Shown: positions 11,217 through 23,496 of the stretch, in pieces
Layout of the letters: each line of letters starts with the position of its first letter
Numbering within the stretch: the first letter of the stretch is position 1
Assembly: GCA_012274445.1 (NCBI GenBank)
Contig: JAAROD010000011.1
Coordinates: 310,001-374,000 of the forward strand
DNA length: 64,000 nt
Direction of reading: 5' to 3'
From: Sclerotiophoma versabilis
Lineage: Eukaryota > Ascomycota > Dothideomycetes > Pleosporales > Didymellaceae
Program-made: the position numbers and the translations under genes
Notes under the pieces: model-generated
What the model saw: only the letters and a program-made list of their open reading frames with translations
Told to the model about the DNA's origin: nothing
The model's database searches: none

Positions 11217-11951
11217 GGGCCAGATGTGTACACATGTAAGTTGATTGTTTGATACCATCACGTACCTATTTTATTCCACGCAATCACATGTTTTCAATTT
11301 CACTGTCGCTTCTCATATGCCCGTAACATATTTCCAAATTCATCTACGAGAAATATACAACGTGAGGCGAGCGGGGCCATCTTAAACCAGTTTGCAGATA
11401 CGCAAGTTCCACACATCTCATACATTCGCGTTATTCCACCTCTCCTTTTTCACGCCCATTTAATAGTAATCAAGTCGGACCCAGACTTGCCTGAACTTGA
11501 ACGCATCACCAGCACAGCATAGTCCTTTGATATACATTGGATTCGACCGAACCCAACTCCACCGCTCAATGCCCTTCTTTTCGTCTTATTCTAGCTCTTA
11601 TGGAGTACTTCACACCACGTCATCTTCGCAAAGACAGTGGTGCATTAGCCTGGTTATAATAAGCATATTAAATGCCTAGTCATGTTCCAACTGCCAATGC
11701 AGAGCTGAGAAGTGGTCGGGCGAAAATAGCAGTGGTCTGTACTAACTCTCCGTTATTACCTCGGTGCGATGTCATCCCTTCGATTACACGCGTTGTATTT
11801 TAATCAACGACGTTTTGCTACTTAGTTTCAGCGCAGAATCGAGTGTTACTGCTATCTTACGTCTGTATTATCTATGCTGTGTTGTGTGTCGCGTTCGGGG
11901 GCTACTGTTGACTATCCTTTAAACATTTCGGTACAATATCGTTGGTACGGC
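11217..11951. other. Intergenic, no gene recognised
   Basis: 3' flank of the lipase. AT-leaning sequence without a supported gene. Confidence 0.45.
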
Positions 11952-12500
11952 TTATTGGTCATTCATCATCGCTACCTCGTTGTACCGACGCCTCCGTCGT
12001 ACACATGGTACCCTGCTGAGATTCTGCAGATTCCGCGTTTTCCTTCTGACCAATATCAGCAAGACACACGCCAGCGTCAGTTCATGAGCGAACGTTGTCA
12101 AAGCTACAAATTTGTCAGCACAATGCTTTCTCGAGTTGAGATAGTGTGCTTACGGTAGCCCAGCATCTGATACTTCGCAGTCTTGAACAAATACTCTTAT
12201 CCATACTCAGCAACAACTGCAGCTGTTTGTTTGCCGAACCCTAGGTGTGACCCAGCGCAAAACGTCTATCGCTCGCTTGAACCATTGAGAAGATAATGAA
12301 GAAGTCATCCCAACCGATGACTTTAACAACACGAAGGCGGGTAAAGATTTTGATTGCCACAGTCACAAGGGCAGCTCCTGTCGTGACCCAGGCCACGATG
12401 AGAACCTCACCTTGTCTGTCATCAGTCAGGTTGACAACCTCAGTTGCTATCTTGCGAAAACGCCAAAGAGAAGCTGCAATAGTGTTATAATAGCGAAGGA
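11952..12500 (-). pseudogene. Relic of a rhodopsin-domain (PTH11-type) integral membrane protein
   Basis: On the reverse strand, translation from about 12444 gives a segment with the signature of fungal rhodopsin-domain proteins: a polar start, one hydrophobic helix (VAWVTTGAALVTVAIKIF), a basic turn and the hallmark GWDDFFIIF (about 12300-12320). Further on, about 12245-12150, comes GFGKQT...YLFKTAKYQMLGY, matching the next loop of the same family, but with an in-frame TAA inside it. After a plausible GTAAGC intron the frame continues with a hydrophobic piece and ends near 11952. There is no ATG in frame near the 5' side, the loop between the two blocks is too short and contains a stop, and the remaining helices are missing. 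I read it as a decayed copy; assembly by unusual splicing is less likely. Confidence 0.55.
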
Positions 12501-13763
12501 AGCATGCTGTCCCGATAAGTTACTCTCCCACGCGCATTGTCCTAGAATGGCGGGTGGTTGGCCTTGCAAAGCTCGGTCAAGGTGACAACGATCCTTAATA
12601 CAGAGAAGGCCGAGCCGTGCAAAAGCATGAAATCATTGACGGAATATCGTACTAGCGTGTTGTTTGGTGGTAAGAGCGTAGTAAAGCAGGCTTTCATGGC
12701 CGGAAAACTCAGATCCACAGTATCTGATCGTGCATTCGTCACGCCAGGCTTCGATCCCAATTCACATGTTTATCTATTAGCGGCACGCGCATCCAAGCCT
12801 GTCTTACATCGTCATTTGTACTGAAGATAGAATAGGCAGGACCAGGCTCTGGATCCTCTTTTTGTTCCCTGTGACCTTTGCTATCGTACGGGTTACTGTG
12901 GGAGCAGACTGGCGTCGGTTTTGCAATTGTGCAGCGAACACCCCTTTCACTCGAGTTGACCACCTGCCCCTCTCATCACTATTTTTCAAGGGTGATTACG
13001 CATCAAAATGTCTCCTATCAGCAGGTGTGGAGGTACATAGATGCTCCGCGGCATGTGGGGCAGGTCAAGGCAAACGAAGTGACATTGGAGCCGTCCGGCG
13101 TGCCGCGCCAGCTCCACTCGCACGGCCTACCCGCTTCCTATCTGACGAACGTCTATCTGGTCTTGAGTCTTTGATTGGCACAGGCTGCGAAGGTTTGATA
13201 TTAAGAATGAAGGCGATGGAGGTGAGGCTAAGGATATGGTTGTAGTTAGAGACGATAGATAAGCGCGAAGACGTCGGCGGTCGGGATTTTGGAAGGATCG
13301 AACCGCCTCCGCGTCTTCATGCAAAAGCAAACCAGGGCTTGATCCTTCTGCCATCCCAAGTATGCAAGGCCCGAGGCATCCCATCGTGCCGTTCCACATG
13401 GCTGTAGGGCACGGGAATTTTCCCAGTTGGAGCTGCACATATTCGATGCTGGTATGAGAGATCTGGCATCTAGCATCTGCGTCGACAAATTTCAAGAACC
13501 TCGTTGCACAAACTATTCTATAAACCTCGAGCTGAATGATTCGTAGCAGAACTGAGTGATACCTTAGTAGAGTCAATACCTACACTGAACTTGGCGCCGC
13601 ATGACAGATGCGTGCGCTGTTAATGCTCCACTTGGAGAATGCCGAACGCTAAAGACAGGTACGGCATCGTTCATGTCAGTGAGTATGCCATATGTACGGG
13701 TCCGGCCCAATGTTTCCTAGGCGTCTGTCCTTACCTTGTCCTGCACTTCTGCAAATATTCAAG
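12501..13763. other. Intergenic, no gene recognised
   Basis: Several short overlapping open frames on both strands but none with a domain, a signal peptide or consistent splice sites. It contains the promoter of the downstream O-methyltransferase. An in-frame upstream ATG at 13692 could extend that protein by 24 residues. Confidence 0.45.
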
Positions 13764-15020
13764 ATGACAGCAACACCAGTATCGTCAATCTTAGAGCGCA
13801 TCGCAGCCACAGGTAATGCCTATAAGAACGATGAGCGTGGATCGCGCGAAGCCCTCATTGACTTAGGCCGCGATCTTGTTGCTGCATTAGAGATTCCTAG
13901 CGAGTTTCTGCAAAGAAGCTTCTGGGCTGAAGTAGGTTGAGAGCCTGATTCTTATTAGTACTTTTACTAAATTTCCAAGCCAGCACTATCCGCTCAGTGC
14001 AAACTTGCTGTAGACATCAAGCTCTTCCAGCACCTCAGAGATGCCGGTGATGCAGGTATTAGCCTTCTCATTCTTGCCGAGAAGACTGGTGTAGAACCAG
14101 CACTCCTCCAGCGCCTCATGTTCCATCTCAACGCTATGAAACTTGTAACCTTTTCCAACGGCAACTTTTACGCCACCACGCTTAGCAATGGGCTTGCAGA
14201 AGAAAGATACCAGCAGAGTATCAACTTCTGCTATGACGTCGCTAGGCCTTCATTCAACGGTTTCCCCGAGTTTTTCAAGAAGAACGGATACAAGACACCA
14301 GCCGACCTGAGGACCGGACCCTTCCAAGCGGCCCACAAGAGCGACCTGGCTTTCTTCGACTGGCTAGTCGCCACACCGGCTCATCTCGCTGAGTTTGATG
14401 CATTCATGTCTGCCTACAGAGCAGGCAAGCCGAACTGGTACGACCCCGGTTTCTACCCCGTGACCAAACGACTGGTCGAAGGCTTTGAGTCAAGCAACAG
14501 CGAAGTACTGCTCGTCGATGTTGGTGGAGGGCGCGGGCACGACATGTCCATGTTCGTTGCCCAGCACCCTCAGCATCCCGGCCAGGTAGTTCTACAAGAT
14601 CGTGAGCCCGTGATTGCCAGCATTGCGGACAAAGAAAAACTGCCTTTCGAATGTCAAACGCATGACTTCTATACCCCGGAGCCAATCAGAGGCGCGCGAG
14701 CATACTCTTTTCATTCCGTTTTGCACGATTGGGACGATGAGCGCGGCATAAAGATCCTGGAAAATTTGAAGCCAGCGCTGGTACCTGGATACTCACGTGT
14801 CCTGCTGAACGAAATCGTATTATCAGAGGAACATCCCACACTAGCTGCGGCATCTACGGATATGATGATGTTGGCGCACATGTCGGTCCGGGAACGGACC
14901 GAAGCTGATTGGAGGAAGATCATCGAGAAGGCGGGTTTGAAGTTAGTGAAGGTGTACACATACCCCGGGGTAGCCGAGAGCGTTATAGAAGCCGAACTTG
15001 ATGAGGCGGCTCAGCCGTGA
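13764..15020 (+). CDS. SAM-dependent O-methyltransferase (class II, PF00891)
   Basis: Two exons (13764-13931 and 13980-15020) give 402 residues. Residues about 50-110 are the winged-helix dimerisation part, visible only after splicing (AGISLLILAEKTG...LLQRLMFHL). Residues about 230-385 are the Rossmann domain: LLVDVGGGRGHD (233-244) for SAM, DREPVI for the acidic ribose contact, and HSVLHDWDD (about 301-309), where His305 is the expected catalytic base. A C-terminal block with EIVLSEEHPTL and MMMLAHMSVRERTE fits the family. Such enzymes methylate hydroxyls of polyketides, flavonoid-like compounds or other secondary metabolites. No synthase lies beside it; the nearest gene is a Zn2Cys6 regulator 1.2 kb downstream, convergently transcribed, so cluster membership is only a possibility. 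Confidence 0.9.
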
Positions 15021-16189
15021 GATATGAATAGCAGACTGATGACCTTTACATGAACATGAAGACCCGCCACCGAAGTAACAGGTTTTATTAACCCTGCACT
15101 GCTCAAAACCTTGTAAACGCCTCTTTCTATCATCATCCTGCATATCGTCCATTAGAGAGCATGTTCGACAGGAAGGTATCAACAGTACCACAGCCTAGAA
15201 GTATCCAGTCGCTAAACGCGTCTTTGGGCATAAGCGTGGTATCACCAACCTCGCAAAACCGCATGCAACCCATGCTAACCTACCCAACTTGTGACAGCAC
15301 TTGAGCTTCGTCCTATAATTTGCTCCTGAATCTTCGTCTGTAAAATGCCCAGGGCCAAGCCATTGAACTTAATCATCAGCACACTGACACCACGGTAATC
15401 CACCGTTTGAATCCGCTCGGATATTGGTGGACAGGCTAACAATGTCTCGCAGACCTTGTCGTATTCAACCGCCATGGAGAAGGCACGGCTTCCCGCAACA
15501 GGAACGTTTATCTCCTCGACTTATTGTTACTCCAATCGCACGTGGTATGTGGGCAGCTGTATCGCTGTTATAGTAGTGCATTGACTGGTGCATTTGTACG
15601 GGTGATTGTAGTCATGTGTGCTCCTTTTGTTAGAGTTACATTTCGGACATGCAATTTGGGGCGTTAGAGGCGCGCCATTGATAACATCTGGAAGTGAGGT
15701 TGGATTGTACTTGGCTTCGTACAGATAGCCGAAGAGGAGCTTGACGGCTTCTGGTTCATCTTCAGGGAGATCTTTTATTCTTATCTACGCCTCCTTATAG
15801 CCTGTCATTTTTCTGACCCTATGTGCTGTCCAGAGAATATACGCCTGACCACCGAACTTGATTGCACGTGCTATAAATGGTGTCCTACCGCATGCAGACC
15901 GCTTACACCTTGATATCAACCAAAAGCTAGTTGCACGAGTCTCTGGCCATGTTGGGTAGTGGAAAAAAGGTCGGTAAGCAGAAGAACTTGAGTTCGCTGA
16001 GGTGGCAAAAGTTCTGCAAGCGCAGTTGAAGATTAAAGTTCGTAGAGTACACGCGTACCTGCGCTATAGCAAGTGGTATATCTAGAATGAAGTGACTATA
16101 TCATCGAGATATGAAAGCTCATATGGTTTTAAGCAATGGGAGGAACCGTGTGTCAGGCCGTCAAAACAAAGCGTGCACAGCTCCTTGCC
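15021..16189. other. Intergenic between convergent genes
   Basis: About 1.2 kb. A reverse-strand open frame at 15275-15475 starts with a reasonable ATG context but has no recognisable domain and no clear downstream exon; it is not called. The sequence beside it is rich in stops. Confidence 0.45.
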
Positions 16190-18492
16190 TTACTCGTTAA
16201 AGGTGAATGCTGACATCTCGGGTGGATAAACGTTATGTTCGTTCGTCTGGAAGTCGACAAGCAGATTGTTCCAGGTGGACCAATTCATCTCTTCTGAATA
16301 GTCGAGCGACACCAGATCTGGCGTTACAGGCGGCATTCCCAGGCTCGCATTGAGATCTGCTGAGTTCCAATGGAAAGCCGCTAGGTGATCAATACCCATA
16401 GTCACATCCGTGACGGGAGGTTGAAGGGGGTTCGGTGTGTATGAGGGCGGGTGATCGGCAGTGGGGACGCTTTGCTGCTCGGTTGGCGTGCTTGATATCT
16501 TCGAGCGACGCTGGCGATTACGAAGAAGCTGTATGAAGTATGGTCCGCCACCACGTGGCACGCCGTTAGCGGCTACATATGCCTCCCAAGCCTTTAGTGC
16601 CAGATTGCTCACAGCAATGGGCAACGCTCTCTTTGAAAGTTCTTCGTCAAATGACGGGTGAAACTCATACGTGAGTTGTACATCCCTCCAAGCTTGCTCT
16701 ACCTGTGGCCCTGAAGTACGGTAGCGAAGTTCTGAGAGCACATATACGAACGCCTTCCACTGGAAGTGCATGTTGACGTGCCACATGAATCCCTGCATCT
16801 CTTTCATAGTGTAAGCCAGGTTCTGAGACGTACAGACTTGGAGAGACAGAGAGAACAGATTGTCTTTTTCTGCTTGGGTCTCAGTCTTGCCTTGATAGTT
16901 CGCCCCATGAGCCATGAACCGCATCATGAAGATGATGGCTTTGGCAAGGTGAGAGCACATCAGGTGCCAGACAACCGACAGATCGCAGTGTCGGAGAAAT
17001 TTTTGCTCGAAGAGACGCTCCAAATCTCCTATGGCTTTCTCCTTGGTGTTTACGTTGACAATAGTTGTTGTCAACTTGTTCCAAACCCCGTCGAACGTAG
17101 CCTGTGGAGCTTCGAATCGTTTGAGGAACTCGCCGACATGGCACCGAATCAGGAAGAACATCATATCAGTAGCCCTATCTGATTCCTTAGGGAGTTCCTT
17201 CATGCCTGGAAAAAGGTCACTGTCATTTAGATTGGCTGGCAACCTAACATCACCCATGAGGATAGAGGCATTCGTCCCAGTGCCTGTACCAGCAAGCTTC
17301 TGAGAATAACCTTCCAACATGATGATCTGCCACCATAGACGTCTGCGTACCTCAGCCTCGAAAGGCGGTAACTGTAGCATATCACCGTCGCGATGTAGGC
17401 CGATGCGTTGCCCGATTCGCTGACAGAGTCCGGACAGCATCCATAAGATGCGAGCGTCGATATCTTGGAGCGACACCTGGCCATTCTCAGTCTGTTACCG
17501 TACATGACAGTACGACAAATGGAGCTGCTTACAATAAATAGGGTCAGAGCTTGCAGAACCATCAGATCTGAGGTTTTCAAGAAGTTTGCGTTAATGAAAG
17601 CATGTTGAGCGCCAGATCTGAACCGCTGCCTTGCCACATCCTTGGACTCCCCCGTGATGGCTATGCTTTCCCCATCGCTCAAAGATTCAAGCGCAATGCA
17701 ATATATTGCAAATAACATCGCTTCCACATTTCGTGGAATTTCGTCCAGGTTACTATTTGCCTCGCTTATCATCTGCTGCACCGTTGGTGCGTGGAACACC
17801 TTAATTAGTGGATTGATGTTGTTCAGATAAGCTTGCCACAACTTGAAAGACTCAACGGGCTGAGGGTGGAGAGGTCGCAGTCTTGTTGATGATGCAGGGC
17901 TGCCAAATATCAATCGCGAACCGTCTGGTGCGAAGCTTTCAGGCGCGCGACCAATATTGCCATCGGACGACTCTTCGTCCGAACCCTCATCCAGGATTTC
18001 TTTCAGGTCGCGAAACTCGCTTCTCAGGCTTGTCCATATACCGTTCTCCAAATACCTTGACTTGCCATGTTCTGTTACAAGAACACCCATCTTAGTGGCA
18101 GTAGATTCCTCTCCTGGGTTCGCGATTGCCCGAGTTTTGGATATGTCATTGGGTTTACCATGGTCGTTGTGGGCACCATCAGGTGACAATGTTTGTTCCA
18201 AGAGACCTTCTGGGTCGATACCAGCCTTTCGCAGAGCATCTTCGTAGATTCGAAACTTGGTAGTGTTATCCACATCGCGGACGCCTTTTCGCCTTCTTCT
18301 TGGTGGCGGGGGTGCTTTGTAAATGCATGGCACGCGTGCCTTGGTGCAGTTCTTGCAGCCGCCAGGTCTCTTGTCGCACTTCACTTTCCGTTGAGCACAT
18401 AGAACACATGAGAATGCCTTCTGTTGATGCTGGTCGCCAGAGGTTGCGGCGGACGGCTCCTCTGAAGAGGACGTAGTGCTGGTGACAGCCAT
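16190..18492 (-). CDS. Zn2Cys6 transcription factor with Fungal_trans domain
   Basis: Two exons (18492-17533 and 17476-16190) give about 748 residues. The zinc cluster has Cys29, 32, 39, 46, 49 and 56, followed by PPPPRRRRKG and a linker; the middle region (LWQAYLNNINPLIKVFHAPTV, then after the intron DARILWMLSGLCQRIGQRIGLHRDG and RRRLWWQI) is the PF04082 fungal transcription factor domain. The 56-nt intron (17477-17532) falls inside that domain, between LTLFI and VSLQDID, and both sides align in phase 0. The C-terminus is Ser/Thr/Pro-rich and acidic, as expected for an activation region. Regulated genes are unknown; the O-methyltransferase is its nearest metabolic neighbour. Confidence 0.93.
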
Positions 18493-18838
18493 TTATTGAG
18501 TCATGAGGCTTGAGACATGATGCATTACATGCCAACAGATGACAAACGGAAGTGATCGTTGACAGATGCTTGGGAGCTATCGGCGGAACAAGCGTCCGGC
18601 TTCTTGCCCTTTTTGGGCTAGCATTCCTGACTAGATACCCAGGCGCGGGTCGTCAATCTTACAAGTTGCATGCAATCAAATCCGTGTTCCAGAAAGGTCC
18701 CATTGGTGAGACAAACACCGACCTCGAGCCAGGTGGTTCCATGTTGGCAGATGTTTGAATATACATTATGGTCGCAAAGACCTCTACGTGCTTAATCATT
18801 GGGTATATGTCGCTTGACCCTTCCCTTTCCTTTGCCAT
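18493..18838. other. Intergenic, promoter side of the regulator
   Basis: About 350 bases upstream of the Zn2Cys6 regulator and downstream of the GPI-type protein. No gene seen. Confidence 0.5.
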
Positions 18839-19570
18839 CTACAGAACGTGAGCAGCAGCGGCGCCGGCCAGAGCAAGCAGCGCAGCACCCTCGATGCCGA
18901 ACCTAGCAGCAGCACCGGTGCTTTGTGGAAGGGCGCTGCTAGCAGTGGCAGTCGCGGAGCCTGAAGCGTGGCTTCCTGCAGCGGCAGTGCCAGAAGTCGA
19001 AGCACTGGTTTGCATTCCAGAGCTAGCAGCAGCAGCAGAGCTCTTGGGAACAGCAGAAGTGCTGGCACTTGCAGATACGCTGCCAGTTGCGCTAGCACCG
19101 CCACTCAGCAACTCAGCACCCTTAACGACTGTGGCGGTAATGAAGGCCACATCGGTTCCTGACAGTACAGCTGTTTGTGTATCCTCGCCAGACATCTCGG
19201 CAGTGCAGGTCATCGTGCCGGCTGCCGAGTTGTAGCCATCGCAACCGTAGCTCACGTATACGGTACCGGCGGACATGGAGGCTTGAAAACGAGTGCCACC
19301 GATGATTTCGACATCAAGCCCATTGGCGAAGCCACACTCGTCGACCGGCGTTCCCGTGGGGCAAGCCATGATAGCCAATGTGGTTGAGGGGTTCGCTGAC
19401 TCAACGGTCGCAACGGGGGCAGGGCCATCGATGCCTTGAAGTGCAAGTTAGATGACTAGCCCACTAATGCGGGGCTGCAAATACAAACCTCCGGGGAAGA
19501 CGAACGACAGGATGTCGTCTGCGTAGGCCGCACCGGCAAGAAACGAGAGGATTGCAACGGATTGGCGCAT
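18839..19570 (-). CDS. GPI-anchored Ser/Ala-rich cell-surface protein
   Basis: Two exons (19570-19489 and 19434-18839) with a 54-nt intron give 225 residues. The first exon encodes a clear signal peptide (MRQSVAILSFLAGAAYA). The mature part holds a compact cysteine-containing domain (cysteines in MACPTG, DECGFANG, GCDGYN and MTCTAEM), then a Ser/Ala/Thr-rich spacer of about 65 residues and a hydrophobic C-terminus (IEGAALLALAGAAAAHVL) preceded by small residues, the layout of a GPI signal. It is probably a wall or plasma-membrane surface protein of unknown function. Similar conserved hypothetical proteins are widespread in ascomycetes. Confidence 0.85.
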
Positions 19571-20696
19571 GTTGAACGATCTGCACTTATTCTTCGGACG
19601 CGACTGGTGCTTGAAAAGAGTGGACGGGCTTTCGCAACTTATAAACGAGGGGCGTCAAAAACAAAATGCGCGCACAAAAAGTGAGGGAACGACTGGCGGC
19701 TAATGCTTGAGGGCGTTGCGCTTGCTTTCGGGACGGCGACACTTGCTTTTATCCTCCCCTGAACCGCGAAGCTTGTCTTGAGGCTCCAAGTGGCCGCCTG
19801 AAACCTAGAACCGAACTATCCTAGCTTCAAGGCTTCTTGACACGAAATCATGTGAACAGGGTCAATGCGCGAATCACAGCCTCTGCATGAACGTCTAGAG
19901 AAAGGCGCGCGACTCAGTTTCAGCCTTGGTCGGGTTAAACACCAAGCAACACGGCGAAATGGGACGGCTCGTGGGTTATTGGTGACATTACATGCTTGTC
20001 CGAGCGGCAGCGAATACAACACAAGACACAGCGTATCTCCTTTCCAATCACCAGAACACCGAACGAGGTCTTGTCGCGCACGTGTACACGTGTGAGTTTG
20101 GTACAATCTCGGAACAAGCATCGCAAGTTATTGTTGTACAGTTCGATGGGTGTGCAAGAACGCACCACGTAGCTGGGCCGCGTCCGGTGGCTAGTAAACT
20201 GTCAGGTACAGAACCTCAGGACCGGGCTATGTCATCAACCCCACAAAGCTGGAGTACAGTGGTCAAGGTTAATATGCCCTTCGCTCCAGGGCTCATGGTC
20301 CGAGCAGCCTGCCAGGAAACTCACGCGGTCCTCATTATCCACAAACTCGTCCAATCCAAGGCAACAAATGCCTCCACAAAGCCATGAAACTGTTGTTGCT
20401 GCGAGAACGCTGGCATGCATATCCAATCATCTCAGCCATCAGCCTAGAAAAAACGGAACAGAGTATCGAAAATATCCAAAATTGGAGCTGACGCACGGGG
20501 GGCCTTACTCTTCTCGAGCCTTAGGGCTGACCGGTGAAGAGGCCAGCCCACGATAAAGACACATCAACTCCACACGCTTCCACTCGTGCACTCAACACGG
20601 CTATTGGGAATATTCGGACTCTCGACTTTTATTTCAATCGTTTTCCATTACTTCGTTCTCGCGAATACTCTACCAATCCTCTCCGCCCCTCTCAGA
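19571..20696. other. Divergent promoter region
   Basis: About 1.1 kb between divergent genes. The small open frames have no ATG in context and no domain. Nothing else seen. Confidence 0.5.
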
Positions 20697-21354
20697 ATGC
20701 CGTTCCTCCTCGCCTTCCCCCGAGATGCCTCGCCTCGCCTGAGAGGACTGCAAATCTGTCAGCTTGGTGTCGTTAGTCTCACAACGGTTTTCACCTTTCT
20801 TGCTGCCGTGATTCCGAGCAGGCACAAAGCGTTCACGTTTTCGCTGCTGTACGGTCTCATCCTGACGAGCATCACCACCTCGATCTTGATCAATAAGGAG
20901 CAGAAGGCTGCAGCACAGGGTATCCTGACCAAAGACAAGTATGTCAAGTACCAGTTCTGGAAGATCGCCGCCGGTTTCGTGATGTACTTCGTTGGCTTCA
21001 TTGGCTTCCTCGCCTCGCCCGGTGGCGATGAAAAGCTGGGCAGGAATGAGAACGGGCTCGTTATGAATGGCGTCAAGATCAATGCCTTCCAGTCGATCAT
21101 CCTGTGGACGAACACTTTCAACTGGTAAGTTTGACCACACCGAGCATACCTATGACTGCGCAGTCTGAATGCTCACTTTGCAAAGGATCTTCATGTGGGC
21201 CAGCCTCTTCTACTCCTGCTGCATGACCAAGCGTGAGACTGGTCAGATCCGCCTCGAGGGCGAGGAGGCTCACATTTCGCTCGGTCAGGATACCACCGCC
21301 GATGAGGAGTATGCTAGGCGTCTCCAGGCTCAGGACCCTAACTGGCAGGCTTAG
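20697..21354 (+). CDS. Conserved four-pass membrane protein of unknown function
   Basis: Two exons (20697-21124 and 21186-21354) with a 61-nt intron give 198 residues. The ATG at 20697 is the first ATG of the frame; an upstream in-frame extension would need a GTG start. Four hydrophobic stretches are visible: about residues 24-42, 47-67, 90-112 and 135-160, the last one spanning the exon junction. The short N-terminus and a polar, acidic C-terminal tail (about 35 residues, ending DPNWQA) would lie on the same, probably cytosolic, side. The topology resembles MARVEL-type tetraspan proteins, but I see no defining motif, so no function is assigned. Confidence 0.8.
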
Positions 21355-21715
21355 GGTAGTGGCTACATGACACTCGACTATAGGCTAGGTCTTGGATCTT
21401 ACTCGAGGTCACTCGGATGCTGTGGAGGTATTTTGAATCGCTGTATGCGATGGTTAGCAAAGGAATGATATGCCTATCTGTCCAAATAACGACTTGGTGA
21501 TATGTTGTGGTTGTGTATGTGAGAGATGATTTAGCATAATTGGCATGTCACGAATTGCTTCGAATGAAGATCATCATGTTCACTTAATAATCGTCCCGAG
21601 ATTTTGCTGACTGCACTCAGCGGGTTTTAAAGTGTAGTTTAGTTGCTATCCCGCCCTTCTCTATTCAGCCGCAGCGTTCTTCGCTAATAGCTCCTTACTG
21701 TCTGCAATTCAACTA
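21355..21715. other. Intergenic between convergent genes
   Basis: About 360 bases of 3' flanks of the tetraspan protein and the CFEM protein. No gene seen. Confidence 0.5.
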
Positions 21716-22503
21716 TTATAGAACGAAAGCAGCCAAGCCAAAAACACCAGCAGCGACCACATTTAACTTGGCGGCGGCAGCTGCAGCCGTGAATTCTGGC
21801 AAGCGACTTGGCGTAGTGGAAGGCGCGCCAGTTCCGAAAGGCGCAGGTGTAGACAGCCCAGGAACATCTGTAGGGTATGGTGGAACCATACCAGGAAGGG
21901 AAGTTGGGTGAGGCGAAGGGTGCGAAACAACGAGAGTGTCAGTGGAGGACGGGACAGGGACAGAATCGGAGTAAGAAGAGGGAAGGTTGGGGACGTTGGC
22001 GGTCGCGTTGGTAGGAAAGGATGCTAGTGAAGTCAGCATATTGTGTGAGAAAGCGTGAAGGGGAGGAACGGACCTGGGTACGTCGAAGAAAGTTCGGTAG
22101 TTGTTAGGTACGAAGAGTCCGTTGGGTACTCGGAGTACTCTACCTCTTCAGTGCTATGAGGCTGTGTTTCAACAGGAGCCTCAGATGAGGGTATATGTAT
22201 AGGCTCAGTAGCAGCTGAGGAGGCAGGTGGTTCGATGGGGAAGCCGGCAGCCGCACAAATACCGGAGAGGACTTCAATTGTCTTGTATTGGTCGGAAGGG
22301 TCGGAGCAAGCGGATTGGATACAGGACGTAACGGCTGGAGTCAGCTGGTCCGCCTTCTGACACGAGCAGGAGAACTCGCTGAGGCCGCATCCCAATCCAT
22401 CGATTGCAGTGGTGAGACACGCGTGAGAACAAGTTGGCAGGTCGCTAATGCTTTGGGCAGTGGCAAATGCCATGATGGCGGTGAAGATAAGTGTGATCTT
22501 CAT
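21716..22503 (-). CDS. CFEM-domain GPI-anchored protein
   Basis: Two exons (22503-22074 and 22023-21716) with a 50-nt intron give 245 residues. A signal peptide (MKITLIFTAIMAFATAQ) is followed by a CFEM domain with eight cysteines at 25, 29, 39, 46, 48, 61, 66 and 83 (P-x-C-x3-C-x9-C-x6-C-x-C-x12-C-x4-C-x16-C). A long Ser/Thr/Pro-rich spacer and a hydrophobic end (KLNVVAAGVFGLAAFVL) indicate a GPI anchor. CFEM proteins of this kind bind haem or act at the host interface. The residue three before the C-x-C pair, which is Asp in haem-binding CFEM proteins, is Glu43 here. The donor GTCCGT is weak, but the join keeps the frame. The ATG at 22503 begins the signal peptide; longer upstream starts do not. 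Confidence 0.9.
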
Positions 22504-23496
22504 TGCGGTAGGCTTGAATGGAATGCAGTAAAGACTGATTGTAGAAGCTAATCGATAGTCAACCGAAAAGCAGACAAGTACAGCGAAGATGTTTATACTG
22601 CAAAGACTAGAGGGAGTCTTGTTTATCATTACTTTGGTCCTATGTATTGCCTGCACTTCAGTCTTCATTGGGAAACACATTAAGTTCTGCATCGGAGATA
22701 ATCAGCCAAAACAAGCAGGCGGTTCTATCTGGAAATTTGTCCTCATTCGCGGTATGCAGTGTTTTTGTGATTGCCACCAATGATTACCTTGTGTTGTGTA
22801 ACCTTTGACCAACATGTTTCGCAAGAGAAGTTTGCCCAGATATTTGTGCAAAGGCTTGCGAATTCTATCGTGCTAAATCTGAAGTAATTGGCTGGCGTCC
22901 GGCCGTTGTTGTTGGGCTGAAGATCCGGGGTCGTACGACACGCATGTAGGATCCGAGCGGTTGCGCATCGCATGTGAATGATGGTACACATATGCTGTTG
23001 ACGAGAATAAGTGGTCAGGAATAGTCGCTTGTGCGACGTTGTTGGGCTGCAGTCCCATGTAATAAACGAGCACAATCTAGCGCTGATGGTCTGGCCAAGC
23101 TCCGCCATTCTTGAGGCGCAGAGCGTAAAGGGCCTGAGCGAAAATGCACATGCGCTTTAACGGTGTGTTGTCTCCATAGCCTCTGGAGAGATTCATGCTT
23201 TACGCCTCTGCATTGCAAGGAACTGAATCTTGCATGGGTTCGGGGTGCACAATGCGAGCAACAATCCCCTCCACATTTGTATTCAGAGTGTCGACCGACC
23301 ATCCGTGCCCAAGTCACTTTGTCTCAATACGGGGGAGCTTGCTCGTGGTACACGTAAGACGTGTAGAGATGGTAGTGTAACCTCTGCAACTCTTCTTCCA
23401 AGCTCGACACAAGACTGCAGGTGCTGGTCGGAACAACTACTGCGCCTCATTCTTCGCAACCATAGAAGTCTGCAAGTTCATGGCACTTGATGTGTC
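22504..23496. other. Intergenic, no gene recognised
   Basis: About 1 kb containing the promoter of the CFEM gene and the 3' flank of the multipass membrane protein. Many short overlapping frames on both strands; none supported. Confidence 0.5.

Noticed and set aside
13271..13320. GGTTCGATCC (reverse strand) resembling a tRNA B box
   Set aside because: No matching T-arm stem, A box or acceptor stem around it.
15275..15475. Reverse-strand 66-codon frame with ATG
   Set aside because: No recognisable domain or neighbouring exon; too short to support.
13764..18492. Secondary-metabolite cluster from O-methyltransferase plus regulator
   Set aside because: No synthase, oxidase or transporter adjoins the two genes; two genes are not enough to call a cluster.
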